Shown in pieces: positions 1-12,900 of a stretch of 64,000 bases of DNA. The notes under the pieces were generated by a model that saw only the letters and a program-made list of their open reading frames with translations, did no database searches and had not been told where the DNA came from. The DNA comes from Lineus longissimus (lineage: Eukaryota; Nemertea; Pilidiophora; Heteronemertea; Lineidae). Where the stretch lies: positions 4,094,001 to 4,158,000 of the forward strand of contig NC_088320.1 in assembly GCF_910592395.1 (NCBI RefSeq). Reading direction: 5' to 3'. A program made the position numbers and the translations under genes. The stretch's first letter is position 1, and each line of letters opens with the position of its first letter.

Positions 1-3000
1 TGCGTTCCCTCTACCTATTTTCCGTTATCTTAGTCTCGGAGTTCGTGACCTTTCGATCTTCTTCAAGAAATATGGTAGAAATATCCAGGAATTGTTAACA
101 TTTCTCGCGATGATTGAACATATGATCAATTTCCTATATCGGATTGCCTCATGCTCCGATGAAAATGTTCAGAATTTGGAAATTTATTTTGCGGCCCTTA
201 CGCCGACACAAAGGTCACCCCTGGATCCCTTTGTCCTCGCTTTGATAAATCGCTAATAAAGGCACTGATTATTCTAATCATTACCACGTGATTTAGTGCA
301 TGATGTGCAAACATCCGTATCACATCTTAACCCAAGAGAATAAGATAGAAGTTTGTCAGGATGCTGCCAAAAATTCAGTTAGTTTAGAACTTGTAAAAAG
401 CCCACCCTGGTGCCCTACAGCATGTTCCGTTTTATCAGATATATATGCACATATTTTTTTAAAAAAGAGTTGAAGAGGAGTCTTCTCAAGACACTATAAC
501 TTTTAGGTAATATTTCTTTTGTCATAGATCTTGTTCGTTAATTTGATTGAGATTTGCAAAAATTGCCAGATTTTGTCAAGTGTTTTTAACGTCATACTGA
601 CGCGCAAAATATGGCATAACAATGTGTATCATTGTAATTCGATTGCAGCATCAAGGTTTAAAGTAAATTTCTTCCTTACACCACGCTGGCTTCATCAAAT
701 TACTTTTTGCGAAGAAGAAACCTACCATCCTTTTTTTCTTCTGAAATGCTATAATTGAATGTCGCATTCTGCTTCCTTTTTTATTTTTTTAAAGAGAGAT
801 CGGAAATATCTGCTACACGACTTAATGAAATTCTATCCATCACGGTTAGTCGAATTAAATTATAGCAGTTTCTTGCTCGTTGACGTTGTAACCTAGAAAG
901 AACACGGACCGAAACACGGAAATTGCATGATCCAAACAGGACATATGGGGAAAATTTAAAAAGAACACATTCTGGACAATTCTTTCAAGAGATTGAGTAA
1001 GTTTAGCGGCTACACTCTTGGGACAGGTTCAACGTTCCTGAGCTTTTGAAAAATCATTTAATGCGGCGGCCAACAAAACATGCATCCCGTTGAGGGAGTT
1101 CAGCGAAATAAAAAACGCTTTTGCAGAATTTCAAAAATCGTTATATGGGTTTTTCATTCCGCTGAAGGGAAAGGGAAATTAGTGTAATTCACCAAAAAGG
1201 CCGGCTTCGACAGAGGAAGTTCTGCACTACTAATGATGTGAGTGTTGGACATTAATGGAGATTCGCCAGGATCCGCAATCGTGGATCTAATCGGCTACAA
1301 AAAGTTTAGGACACATCGAGTTGTCGTGTCGGAAAAAACGGACTAGAACGGAATATGATGGAAAGTATTATTTATTTTTTCTGGCTATAAGTGGTCGAAA
1401 ATTACCTATCCAGTTCGAAAGTCAATAAACGACACGTTATAGTTTTTATTTGACTTGATTCGACGCGGACGCGATCAAACATTTCGATATTTTTCTTCAA
1501 AAGTGAAAAAGGGAGAACGAAAACCCATCCGTCACAGTCAGTTCATAAATTTGCGGCTGCTGTTTTCTCCCTAATGGAAGATTGTGATACTGAAAATAAA
1601 CCAGAAAGCAACCGTGTTTAATTGTACAGAAACGGTACGTTTCAAGCAAATAACTGCTCCTTAATTACGCGAATAGCGCGTGTTGGGAAACTGTCATTAC
1701 AACTTGCAATTGAAAAATAATAACGTGTAATAAAGGAAACTACCCATACCCCGTCCGTTATTAATTGTGAAGAGAGTCATGTCAAGTTGTCTTTTTTCCA
1801 AATGAAATTACTATTCGGAAAAATACCGGAGTGCAATATAGTAATTGGATTTTGTAACCGCAGGTTTCTAGAAAAATTATGACTGCAGTACGATGCACAA
1901 AACGAATCCCGTTTCGAATCGTATTTGCTCGTATTTATGCGTTTTTCCGAAAGGACAGCGATACTTAATTTCTTCATTGTAATAAATGACAGAAAGTACG
2001 AGTGATAATGTCAAATTGACGTCGAAGATGGCCTATCACGTGTGCAATAGTTGTCAGGAAGGGCTTATAAAAATATGATAAACAGCTATTCGCACATAAA
2101 CAAAATCGAGAGAAACGAAAAGAGTATACATTCATATACAACGGGTAACGGGATACGATCTCTGCATATCTTCATATTTTATATTCAAACGTTCGATAAC
2201 TTCCCACATAACTGGTATTTTTTTAAAAGACATAATATTATGATATCTTGCCAAATGCACTCGAATGTTCATATTCATAAAAATACATCCCATATTAAAA
2301 TTTCCGATAAGATTCTAATGTAAGATTTTTAACTCAGATCTTATTTTGTACAATCTTTACAATATTCTTGTAATCTTGACAAAGAATCTTACACGGAGTG
2401 TATCATGATTTTCATCGTTGGATGGTATGATTGAAAACTAAGACAGTATAGACATCGATGTATGTTAGGTGCTTCTTTATAGTTTTGCAGCGCACCCCAA
2501 AATAAATAAGTTGTTACGACTTCGTAACCGTGCCATTTCATTTTCAGGCCCCCTAACTACGGTCAGAAATGACATAAGTTTACCGGACCAAGTCATTAAG
2601 GAGGCATGCAATTAGGGGTCGTAAAAGTTACATTTGGACGCGACACCTTGGATGAAAGATTGTGGTCGTTACTTCCCGGGTATTTCGTGGGAAGCGAAAA
2701 TAACGTCCTTGTGGTAACTTTTTGTATGTGTTGGTGTGGGAAGAATCTGTTTATGGTTGTGGTAAAAAAATCAAAACATGTGAAATACATATAGAACAGA
2801 GATGCATTTTCATCTTAAAACTGAAATTGCGTACAGATCGGATCCCTGCCAAGCGGTAAAGCCAGACAAAATATGAAAGGAACGATCAGATGATTCAACA
2901 CTGAGAAAATGAATTATTCGCAAATGACACCGTGGAAACTGCTGAAGGTTCTGATGCCAAAAGTCCCGATGGGTTGCCGATTTAGTGACACAGAATGGAT

Positions 3001-3359
3001 GCGTTGTGGAAAGCTGAGCCGAAAAGAGTTTATGATAACAATTTATGACCAGAACAGTTAGAACTTCGTACACTACTATACATGATAAGCTATCGAATGT
3101 CATACGTCACAGGTCCCGTTCCCCAATCGACGACCCCAACAGCATATGGGGTATTTGCGAAAGGGGTTTTGTGTATTTTCTATGTGAAATTATAATTCAA
3201 TTAACAGTCTTTAGGAAAATAATAGTAATAACTTGAACAAGTTTATCAATTTAACAAAGAGTTATCAGATAAAATTACCAGTTCGACACAAATTTGATGC
3301 AACGGTGATGCTGAGTAAACAAACTCTGACATCGACAGACGCAACACAATAATGTATTC
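1..3359. other. Gene-free upstream stretch
   Basis: No reading frame here has a recognisable domain, and the short open frames overlap on both strands as expected by chance in AT-rich DNA. The only structure I can support is a diverged repeat copy near 2300-2400, annotated separately. I see no RNA gene or transposase remnant. Confidence 0.6.
2295..2402 (+). repeat. Diverged AGAATCTT-rich dispersed repeat, copy 1
   Basis: The segment is dense in AAGATTCT/AGAATCTT-type words. It contains TTTTGTACAATCTTTACAA at 2344-2362; part of the complement of this (TTGTAAAGATTGTA) occurs at 6907-6920 in another copy. An ACTCAGATCTTATT stretch also resembles the CAGTTAAGATCTTATTCAG word of the copies near 40136 and 63652. 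The shared words in matching order suggest an old, dispersed non-coding repeat family; its boundaries are estimates. Confidence 0.45.
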
Positions 3360-4225
3360 TTCTCTTGGTGAAAGGGCGAAAGTGCCCCGCTAACTCGAGA
3401 TGGGGCCATTCACTCACTGTGACGGCGACCCTTGAAGAGTTGGCAGGGGTTTTGAGATTGGAGAGAACGTGCCAGGGTAGTTTTATTTGAGGCTCAGGCG
3501 GGAGAGAAGGAACAAGATTTCTGAAAGACTCGAGAGGTAAAACGCAGGTCAGTTTCGTTAGTTTCGGTGAAATTTGTTGAAAAATATCATTTCAAAGGTG
3601 ATCCCTTGTGTCAGACATCGTGGTTGTCTGACACCAATACACGATCTCGATTTCGTTTCATTAAGTGATGGGTAAGAAATAAGGGGTCAAATTCTGGGTC
3701 TAATTTCCAGTCTGAGAAGAAATGATAAGGTTTCGCACAAATGTTCATAACCAATACGTCAAGTTTGACCAATTCCTTCACAAACCCAACTGCAACACTC
3801 CTGCTCGAAGTTCAAAATAGTGCAATAGTAGCAGACGCAATGCCGCGGCAACGAAGGCAAGCTACTTTGAAAGCAGAGCAAAGGACGGCCAAGGTTATAC
3901 TTTGTTTAAATATGCTGATGTATTCTCAACAGAAAGTGAGACTACTCAAGCTACCACCGCATATTCTAATCAGAACAGAGTCAGGAAGGAAACTCACTGT
4001 CGCAGGGGAAACCCTTTCCATTACGTCATTGGTGATCCATCATTCGGTGACTCGGGGATTTTTCACCAAGTGGCAAATGAAAAAGCGCGGAGTTAATTGG
4101 AAGAAATGCGAACAAACTACAGAAAGAACACTTACTTAATACTTGAATGCTGGCTTCGTGAATCTTTCACTCCGTGTTCTCTTCTTGCAGGCGTCGGTAA
4201 AGATCAAAGAAAAAGCTCGGCAAAG

Positions 4226-6774
4226 GTAGGTGAATGCTTTTATCTTTACTACTGTTGTGAGCAAACCCAGTCTGAAATCCTTGCAACTGTTTTGAAGATT
4301 TCGTTACAAATGCTGCCTGCCTACAAGTTGCACTATAAGAACATGAATTTAGGCTAATGATAAATCATTTAATAAAAGTCATTTATTTTGTGCTGTGCAT
4401 TGTGGCCAGCTGGATGCCCGCGTTCGGCCGTCTAAGACACATCACGTGACCACGTTTTCCCAGCGCCATTACTTTGGGCAGTAAATGCTTTGAATGTGAA
4501 TTTATGGAGAGTATCGATGCAGGAGGGTCGTTTGTCTTGGCGCTGAAGGTAAAGAGTTATTTTACAACCTTTGTCTATTAATGGTCATTTTTTAACTTTT
4601 AACCTTTCAGTAACAGATCATTAAGATTTGTTTTGGCGATTTTTCGTTTTGACTTTTGGAGGTTGGCGCATGTACCCAGCCCAGTAGCACATGGCGTAGC
4701 ATGACTAATGTATGAGGGTCATCAGTGCTTTTATGGGCCTGCCATAAACAAAAGTAATGATCATTTATATCACCGCCAGTCCTGATAGACCAATATTTTA
4801 AAGAATGTAGGATTTGATAGTTTTAGGGTCATTTCTCACCGCTAATAGTAAGCCCATTGACTAGCGTGTAGTCTGGGTACTTTATTCGAGTAGATGGCTC
4901 ATATTTTACACTAATTGCTCTACGGTCATTATACCATCATTTAAAGGATAATGAGAGAAAAACGAGTATCTTAGTACCAATTTATAACCGATTCAAGGTT
5001 TATCGTTTGTTTGGGTAATGTTTTTGCATGTCTATGTTGTGTTGTGTAGCCTTGCATAGCAAGTCAGCGAAAAATGACCGCAGACATGTGAGGTTATTAT
5101 GTCAATTATTTATAACGGAGACCACATTAATTTGGCTAGGCACATATTTTATCTTGCTGACAGTTTTAGTAGTAGTATTCCATCTTTATAGTCAGTTAAG
5201 GGGTGATGTAGTAGATTTGCTCTACACATTGGGCTGTACATTGCCATAGCAAATTGGTTACATTATTTTAACGTATTGTCTCATTGACTGGGAGGAGACT
5301 GCTTCATGTTTACAATCATAAAGCACGAGTAGCATCATCCCCTTGCCATCAGTGTTGAATATGTAAACCTTTAAACTGAACCCACTGTGAACCCTTGCAT
5401 GATCGAATAGGCCTACTTTCTTTCGATATCATTTTCCTGGCCTTTTACAAAAAAAACCTCGGTATTTCTATACCTTTTCAACGAACAACAACTCTTTCAA
5501 ATCTACTTCACAATTTCCGTGAAAAACTTCGAATGCAATACACATTAAGTAATAACCCAACGGGCTTCAAGTTTCACCTGGCCTGTTCAAGACATTTTCA
5601 AATTCTTAAGACCATGCAATTTCAGCAGGCCATTGCTTTCCCTTGTGTTTTTATAAATGTTCAGTCTTTAACGGTTCAGTATCATTGCAGTTTCTCGTAT
5701 TTCACCTGAAACATTTTGATACCAAAGTCATGAAACCCTGACGCGACCATCTTCGCTGTGCTCACGCCGCCAAACATCAAAGACTGTAGTAGGAAAAATT
5801 ATCATGCAAATGATTCGACAGTAAAATATCTTTTGATTATTTGCATCATATCTATATTTCTTGTTAAACATAATACCAGTTACTGTTTCTTTTTTCATAA
5901 CTGATATAAATGAGGTAACAAAACATGGTCCATATAATAGGTATACTTGTCAAAAACAGCTCAAAGTCCCCATTCCATAGCCGCAAATTTATGACACCAA
6001 TTAGCATATCATTATAATTTCTATGACCTTCTCCCGTCGCTGCCATAGTAACGGGGTCGTCTGACGTCTGTTAAAGCGACCGTATGCATTATTATAACAC
6101 ATGGCATGTATTTTCCGACAGGAAGTGGGCGCCAGTAAGATACAATGCTGATTTTTATCAAACATATCTGCGGATTTGACTCTCGGCACACATAAGATAT
6201 ATGAATGTGTGTAGCACAATATAAGGCATGTGCTAAGCAGTGCAATGATGTGTGCATTTCAAAAGTAGAAAAAAATGATTCGAAACAATTTTTATCATTA
6301 TCAACCTTGGCGCCATTTGATAGCAGATGTGCTTCATTTTTTTCCCAATTAATCTATTAATCCTCATGAATACCGAGTCTAAACTGCTGATAATCAATGG
6401 ATAACCAGCTTATAATATTCCGGCTAGGATAAACTGTGTCAATTGTTCCTTTTTTTCTATGAATATGACGGTTTAGACTCCAATTAACGGTCATCATAAA
6501 TGCAGCTTAGATTATGATTCTGATTCTGATCTTTCCTATTCATTATATTTCGTTTTGGTGTTCAAGTTATCAACGAAGACATCTTCTCTCATTACAAATG
6601 ACCAAACGATGACGAGTATATGCTAAAATGTTTGACTAAAAAGTGACCTGACACCCACTCCCTTTTTTCCAAAGTTCCAAATCGAATTTTGAAATTAACT
6701 CAACATCAAAACTGATGTATGGCTAGTTTCCAAAAGGCGTTACATTAATCTAGTTTGAATCCCAGGTGGAAATA
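4226..6774. other. Gene-free stretch
   Basis: I see only short chance open frames, none with a recognisable motif, and no RNA gene. The preceding interval, about 3360-4225, has exon-like splice signals that are discussed under findings but are not strong enough to annotate as a gene. Confidence 0.5.
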
Positions 6775-6925
6775 CAGGCAAGAATCTTTGAAGGATCTTA
6801 GGATCTAGGTCGAGAGCTTGCGTGGTTTCGTCTCATGCCCATGTTGAATCATTCAAAATTCTTGTAAAATTCTGTTAAAAGTCTTTACCAGAATCTTAAA
6901 AGAACCTTGTAAAGATTGTACATTG
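6775..6925 (-). repeat. Diverged AGAATCTT-rich dispersed repeat, copy 2
   Basis: The segment carries AGAATCTTTGAAGGATCTT, AATTCTTGTAAAATTCTG and CCAGAATCTT words, and ends in TTGTAAAGATTGTA (6907-6920). That last word is the reverse complement of part of the copy near 2344, so this copy lies in the opposite orientation. A 7-bp insertion, CATTGTA, separates it from the following CAAAA. The ends are estimates and divergence is high. Confidence 0.45.
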
Positions 6926-9900
6926 TACAAAACATTTCAAATTGGGTTACATGTAACAACATGAACAATATCGAATCATTGGCCTTAAATGCCCGCAAGA
7001 TCCAGGTTCCCCTCAAAAAGGTAAATGGATCGCTTATGCATGTCCAGGATTATGGTCAGGAGACAAAGGGCAATTTCTTCACGAGGCTCTGTACTCGGAA
7101 CGCAGACAGTCATGGCAGTTGTCCACTGAACAGTATGTTCTTATTGATGATGAATCAGAACTGTCTTCTTCTCAGCTCGGTGAGCTGTGGTGACTAGTTG
7201 CATTCACTTACAAATGTCATCAGTGTACGTCCCGCATAAAAAAGAACATGGCTGGTTCGTTACAAAATTTCTAGGGGGAGTCCCCAGTCGGTTTGTATAT
7301 TGTTTGATAATCAATTTCAATTCTCCTAACTTCGAGCCCACAGCTGGTGAAAGTCAACTGAAACACTTGTCAATTGCAAAGCTCCATGGGGATCGGAATT
7401 TTCGCAGATTCAGTAATTATCAAACGAAATTATCTGTAAAAAAGTAAGCGGAGATTTATGGGCTCTATGTTCATTTTGACAGTTTAAGAGCTGTAACAAT
7501 TCCCAAAGAGAATGAAAGTGAATTAGAATTAATGCGTCTGTCGTAGACACTTTTTACCTAGTCTTATGAATTTTGCATGCAGTTACATTTTAAGTCCCCG
7601 ATGACGCAATGCTACAATTCAGTCCATGGTTTCATGAGTATTAGCATATTCTATCAGACAAGCTTCCAGGGACATTGATGTCTTTTTTAGTGATTGATAC
7701 AGGTGCCAAACCGCATGTTCGACGACTCAATCCTGAATCCCCATAATACTAATAATCGGAGTCACGTCATCACTCTCTGAATTCTTCCAAAGAACCCAAC
7801 TGAGCCTGAGCTAGAGCTGTTACTGACATCATACGGATCAGTTCTGACTCAAATAGACTGATATGCAAGATTTGACATTTCGTTCATTTCTTCAGTCGAA
7901 CTTGACGTTTGCATGCGTATAGTTGTCTTAAGTTGCAATGAATTGCGGGATTGCGTCTGATGAAAGCTAATATGAATGCAACACAAATACCATGTGTTCC
8001 CATTGGCTATAAAGTAGCGGAATCCACTCTATCGTAAACGCCTTCTGCCTCACATGACAAGGGGCAATCCCAAGACGATGCTAATGTACAATTTATAACT
8101 GTCAAAAATCAAACTTTTTCATTCCCAGTTGGCGTTGATTTCGCGTGGAATTTTTTGCAAAATCCCCAGTTACAGAATCCATTTACACCATTTCTTCCTT
8201 AGTTTCGCGCCAAATCTACGAATGACACTTTTCGTCTCCCAAGACAGGAGAGCGGCACCTTTGATGCTGGTTGCTAGCGTTGCCTAATGGACCGTTATCA
8301 ATCCTTATTTATAACGTCAGCATCTTGATTTAACCAAATTTTAGCCAATGTCAAAGAAGAATAACTAAAAGCAAAGTTGAGGTGACGCCTCGTCACGTAT
8401 GAAGATGCTACGTTTTTGCCTGAATACTATTAGTAGAAACTAACAGGCATGAGAACCTTCAACACCCATCCTTCTATTGTAGCATATACCAGAACTTGAA
8501 ATTTGAGCCTCCATAACTGTTTTTGATATACTTTGGTGCCAGTGTTTTAGCTTTCACAATATCAGAGTTGCAAATATGGAGACTTAGGGCTTATTGACGA
8601 CTTCTGAAACACACACAAAAAACAACCGCATGCCTGACATCTTGTTCGACGGGTTGATGACTTCCTGGCCAATCACTCGGCACGTGTCACTTAAGACAAT
8701 CAGAAGCAAATATCAGTTTTCAATGACAGCCAATCAACCATGTAATCAATGTAGTTGACAAATTGTTACGGCGATATGTCAATTAAATGCTCAACACACT
8801 TGAGATTTTTGATAGTGTCAACATTGAAAGACAAGAATATATCGGTAGCGAGTTCGGGTTGTGACAAGGTGTCAGTGTGAAGTTGAAGGGTTGGCACAAG
8901 ACTGTACACCTCTTGATTGACATGGTCAAAATGCCTACATGAACATTGGTACAGCTGTATGACATGTATGTCAGATCTCGACAACAGCTGTTCGTTCCTT
9001 TTTTGCATTCAGGCGGTGGCGTGTCGGGCACCTGACCTGCTAGCTGTTTGTTGCATGGAAACACTGAAGTATGGGTAACAACCAAAAGCTCAAATCTTTT
9101 TTGATAGGTCCTTTTCGAGAAAAACGTACGTTATCACGACAATGCCGTCCTGAAATCGAACGAAATGTAATGTCCAATAACGTTGTTGCTGAAGTCACTG
9201 TCCCAACATGCCTCCAAATTATCATTGATGATTTTATCACCAGGCCAAGCTCCCTGATCTGTTTATCTCCATGGAAAATCTATGAGGCTTGGTTAGTTTA
9301 GGAAACAAAAGATTAGAGGGGTGATTCATTGGGTCTTTATCTCATCCAATCATGGTTCTTACACAAATTGGCACAGGACAGAACATCGATTCTTCCGAGA
9401 ATGAAATCATGTGACAAGAGGTTCCGAGTTGATTGCATTCGTTACACACCCGAGAGAGTCCAATTTTCAAGTTGGGCTGCCGAGGTCTGCTCGTCATGAG
9501 GCGAATTGAGTGAAGCCTGCTGCAATACTGCTGACAAATAGAATATGTCCACGTATTCAGTCAGTCACTGATAATAGTAGATTGCCCAACTATTGTCCGT
9601 GGCTCTTTGGATCATTGCGACTACCCCTCCACCTGCCTTCTCAGACAAGTTTCGCTAATTTTTGCAATCAGGTTTCATACGGTGTTCGTGCATTACGACC
9701 ACTCCGTAAAGAACAGGCTAGAAAAAGTGAAGACATGTTCGTTGCCTCTGCATGCAATGACGAGCTCCTCATTAGGGACCGGATATTTCTAGCTTCCGTT
9801 ATATGAGTGAACATGGCGCAGGGCCGAGCTTTCTAAGCTGCTAGTTGATGGTCATCACCAGATTATGGTTCGAGGTCCTCGTCATGGGCACGGGACGGGA

Positions 9901-12900
9901 TGGCCAGGACAGATTGTGACTAAAGGCTCTAAATTAGGTTATTGGGTATAACAATCAGGATGCCTTGGATATAGATTGTGGCCTCTTTTTTGACTTGCAA
10001 GCAGGCAGGTGCTGTAATAGCCTCTGCCGATGGGATCCCAAGATGGAGACAGCCAGCAAGGACATGAAAGATTGGACATCTCAATTTCTGCCTCCTTCCT
10101 CGTGGTCGCCATGTTAGGTAACTGTCTAATGTGTTTCTCATCCTTAACATCTCGAGACAGCGCCTTACCACGACTTGTGATCTTCCACTCCAGTGGCCCA
10201 AATCAACCAAAAGACATCCCAGTGATTGATATCACTTTATTAAGTTTATTTAAATGAAGCACACGCCTTTCAGTGACATTTTACTCAGGTCGGCGCATCC
10301 CTTTGATCATGGTGATCTATTAATAGAAAGAAATCGAAGTGAAAGGCAGATCGGTTTTGATGTGCACATCCTGGTATGTGGTCGGTTTTTTTACAAGGTG
10401 CACAGCACGAGGAAGCATTTGCATTGGGGTGTACGTTGTAATTAATAGGTAGCCTATAAAATGGAGTATCAGTGAAAAACGTTTGGTTGTTTCCCATGAT
10501 TCAGAGAGACTTTAGAGCTGACAACATGACTTGGAAACGTGTTAAGCTGTCTTTCAGCTCTCCAAAACGGTGAAGAAACGCTCAAATATAGTTTAAAACA
10601 TCAAACCTGTTCAAAGTTTACAAAATTATCCCTAAAAGTCGGATGAGACTTTTTGTATACTGGCTTTTACCACCCTCTGAATGAGGCATCTTCCCTACCT
10701 GTCCAAAAAGACGAATGCAAGCAAGGACATTATGAACTATCCCAACTTTTCAACAAGAACCATCCACTTATTTCAAGAACCATTCATTCACTCATTTAAA
10801 AAAATACTTGTGTTTTTCCAAAGATTTTGATTGATATATTCATACTTCTGTTAGTTCTGTTTTCAGTCCAGGTAAAATGCAGTTTCATTCAATTCTCGTG
10901 AATTCTCACTCGATCTCCCGCCAAGTGGTTTGACATTTGACCTTCAACGCAGCTTTTACAGCTCTGAGAGTAACCTAACGGGGCGTTCTGCCCAGGACCC
11001 TCGACTTACACAACACGTAATCAACCTAAAAATAAAATATGGTCCGATGTTAGTCGCGGCCCGAGTGCGAGAACCGAGGGTAACACGCTTGAAAAGAGAT
11101 GGACACAACGGGGCAGGCGACAGAAAACACCATTTCAAGTTTGTTTCCGATTCAATAAACAGATTCGGGCGAAAATTCAAAGTTTTCAAAATGGGGCCAT
11201 GCGCTCTGCATTGTATTTCATAAATTTAGAGAATTCAATCGAAAGAATTGCTAAATCGCGCAAATTTCGATTGCACGCGGACAATACTTTTCGTGCTTTT
11301 TTGACATAATTTATCTGCACATTTTAATTGAGTTTAACCCGAGTTGGCAGTTTTGAGGAAAGCGAGCACTCCGCACGTCAGATTTGAGTTAATTCGATTG
11401 GAAATTTTAGGTATTGCTTTTAGCCGTGTCCTGTTAACGGTTTACCCTCCAATGGATAAGCCCAATCCATCACTTTCGTTGGCGACAAACTTACTAAGTG
11501 ATGAACGCGCTCGAATCAAACATCACGGCATCCGATTGAAACAAAACATTTAAATTCACCAGCATGATTTAATAAAGCCACAATGTGCCTGAAACAGTCA
11601 AAGAGCATTGTTTAATTATTTGCAAAGGCGCCAGTTTTGGACACCTGCAGTGTTTGGAATTACCAACTTTTATTCAAAAAAATAAGATGGATAGGTATTG
11701 CTGCGTTCTCGGTTTCAATTGCCTTAATTTCCTGCAGGTATGATTTCAATTCTTTTTTGATGTTTTATCAAGATTATTGAAACTAATGTTATTTTAAGTC
11801 AATGGCCGGGTGAAGTAAAAAACAGGACCATGTGCATGGTGTGCTGAATTCTGCGCATTTGGGTCAGTGCACCACGTACTTTCAAGTGTTCGTATGCAAC
11901 ATTCTTTGCACGATTTTAGCTGGTTTAGACTATGCACTCAATCAATTATTTTATGTCTGTCTATCAGTGGCAACCTTAAGCCGCAACCTTCAACACCATC
12001 GAACATACGGCAGTGTAGATCATGGTCTTAGTTATGGCCCTACATGTGCTGTGCACTGATGTTTCCATTTGCCATGTTAGCTAAACTAAATGCCTTTTCT
12101 GTCGAAATCCTGAGAATGGACCGACCACGCGCCCTCTTCACTCCCCTGCGTTTATTTACAAAAGACAACCAAAATCAGAACAAATTGCTTCCATATTACT
12201 TTCAATATGATAGAGCATCAAGCGCTAAAGAGATCCAGTCGTGGCACAAGTCTTTATTTAAACAAGCTGAACATTGAAAATTAAAAATTGAACAGGTAGC
12301 TCGGTGACCATGATGGCCATGATGACCCAGCATGCTTTGATGGTTTTTGACTGCATCCAAATTGTCAGGAAATATACCAAAAACATTGCCAGAGATAGCT
12401 TCAGCTACTGATACATACGATGGCATCCATTGATTTTAATACACGGCAACATCACTAAGACGGCCCCGCTCAACTATCCCTAGAGAAATCAAAATTTGCA
12501 TATCACACATCAGAGAGAACGCGCTCCAGCATCATCAGCATAATTTTTGTAAAATCGACATTCCTGACATAAAGGTGTCTCCACTCTCGACGAGGAACAC
12601 GAGGACAACTTTCTTACACTTTTTCTCCTAAACTGTAGAAAGTACTACATCCGTGAGAAAAATGTCAAGAGAGATTGACACGGTCAAGGTTGTTCCGTGT
12701 GTTGATAAGCTGGGGAGGATATAGGAGAGAAAGACTGAGCGAGGAATTACTCACGTGAGAATTTGTCGATGGTGTTGCTGAGCTGTCTCACTGGTAACTC
12801 CTGAAGAATAGCTCTCGTTGCAAAGTGTATTTTAGAGACGACCTCTACGGACAAAACATGAGGCACAAAACAAATCCAAGTAGGCCTTATACGAATACCT

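Noticed and set aside
3741-4357. Overlapping + frames suggesting a frameshifted coding region
   Set aside because: None of the frames gives a recognisable protein, and the best-looking part (..VIGDPSFGDSGIFHQV..) is short and interrupted.
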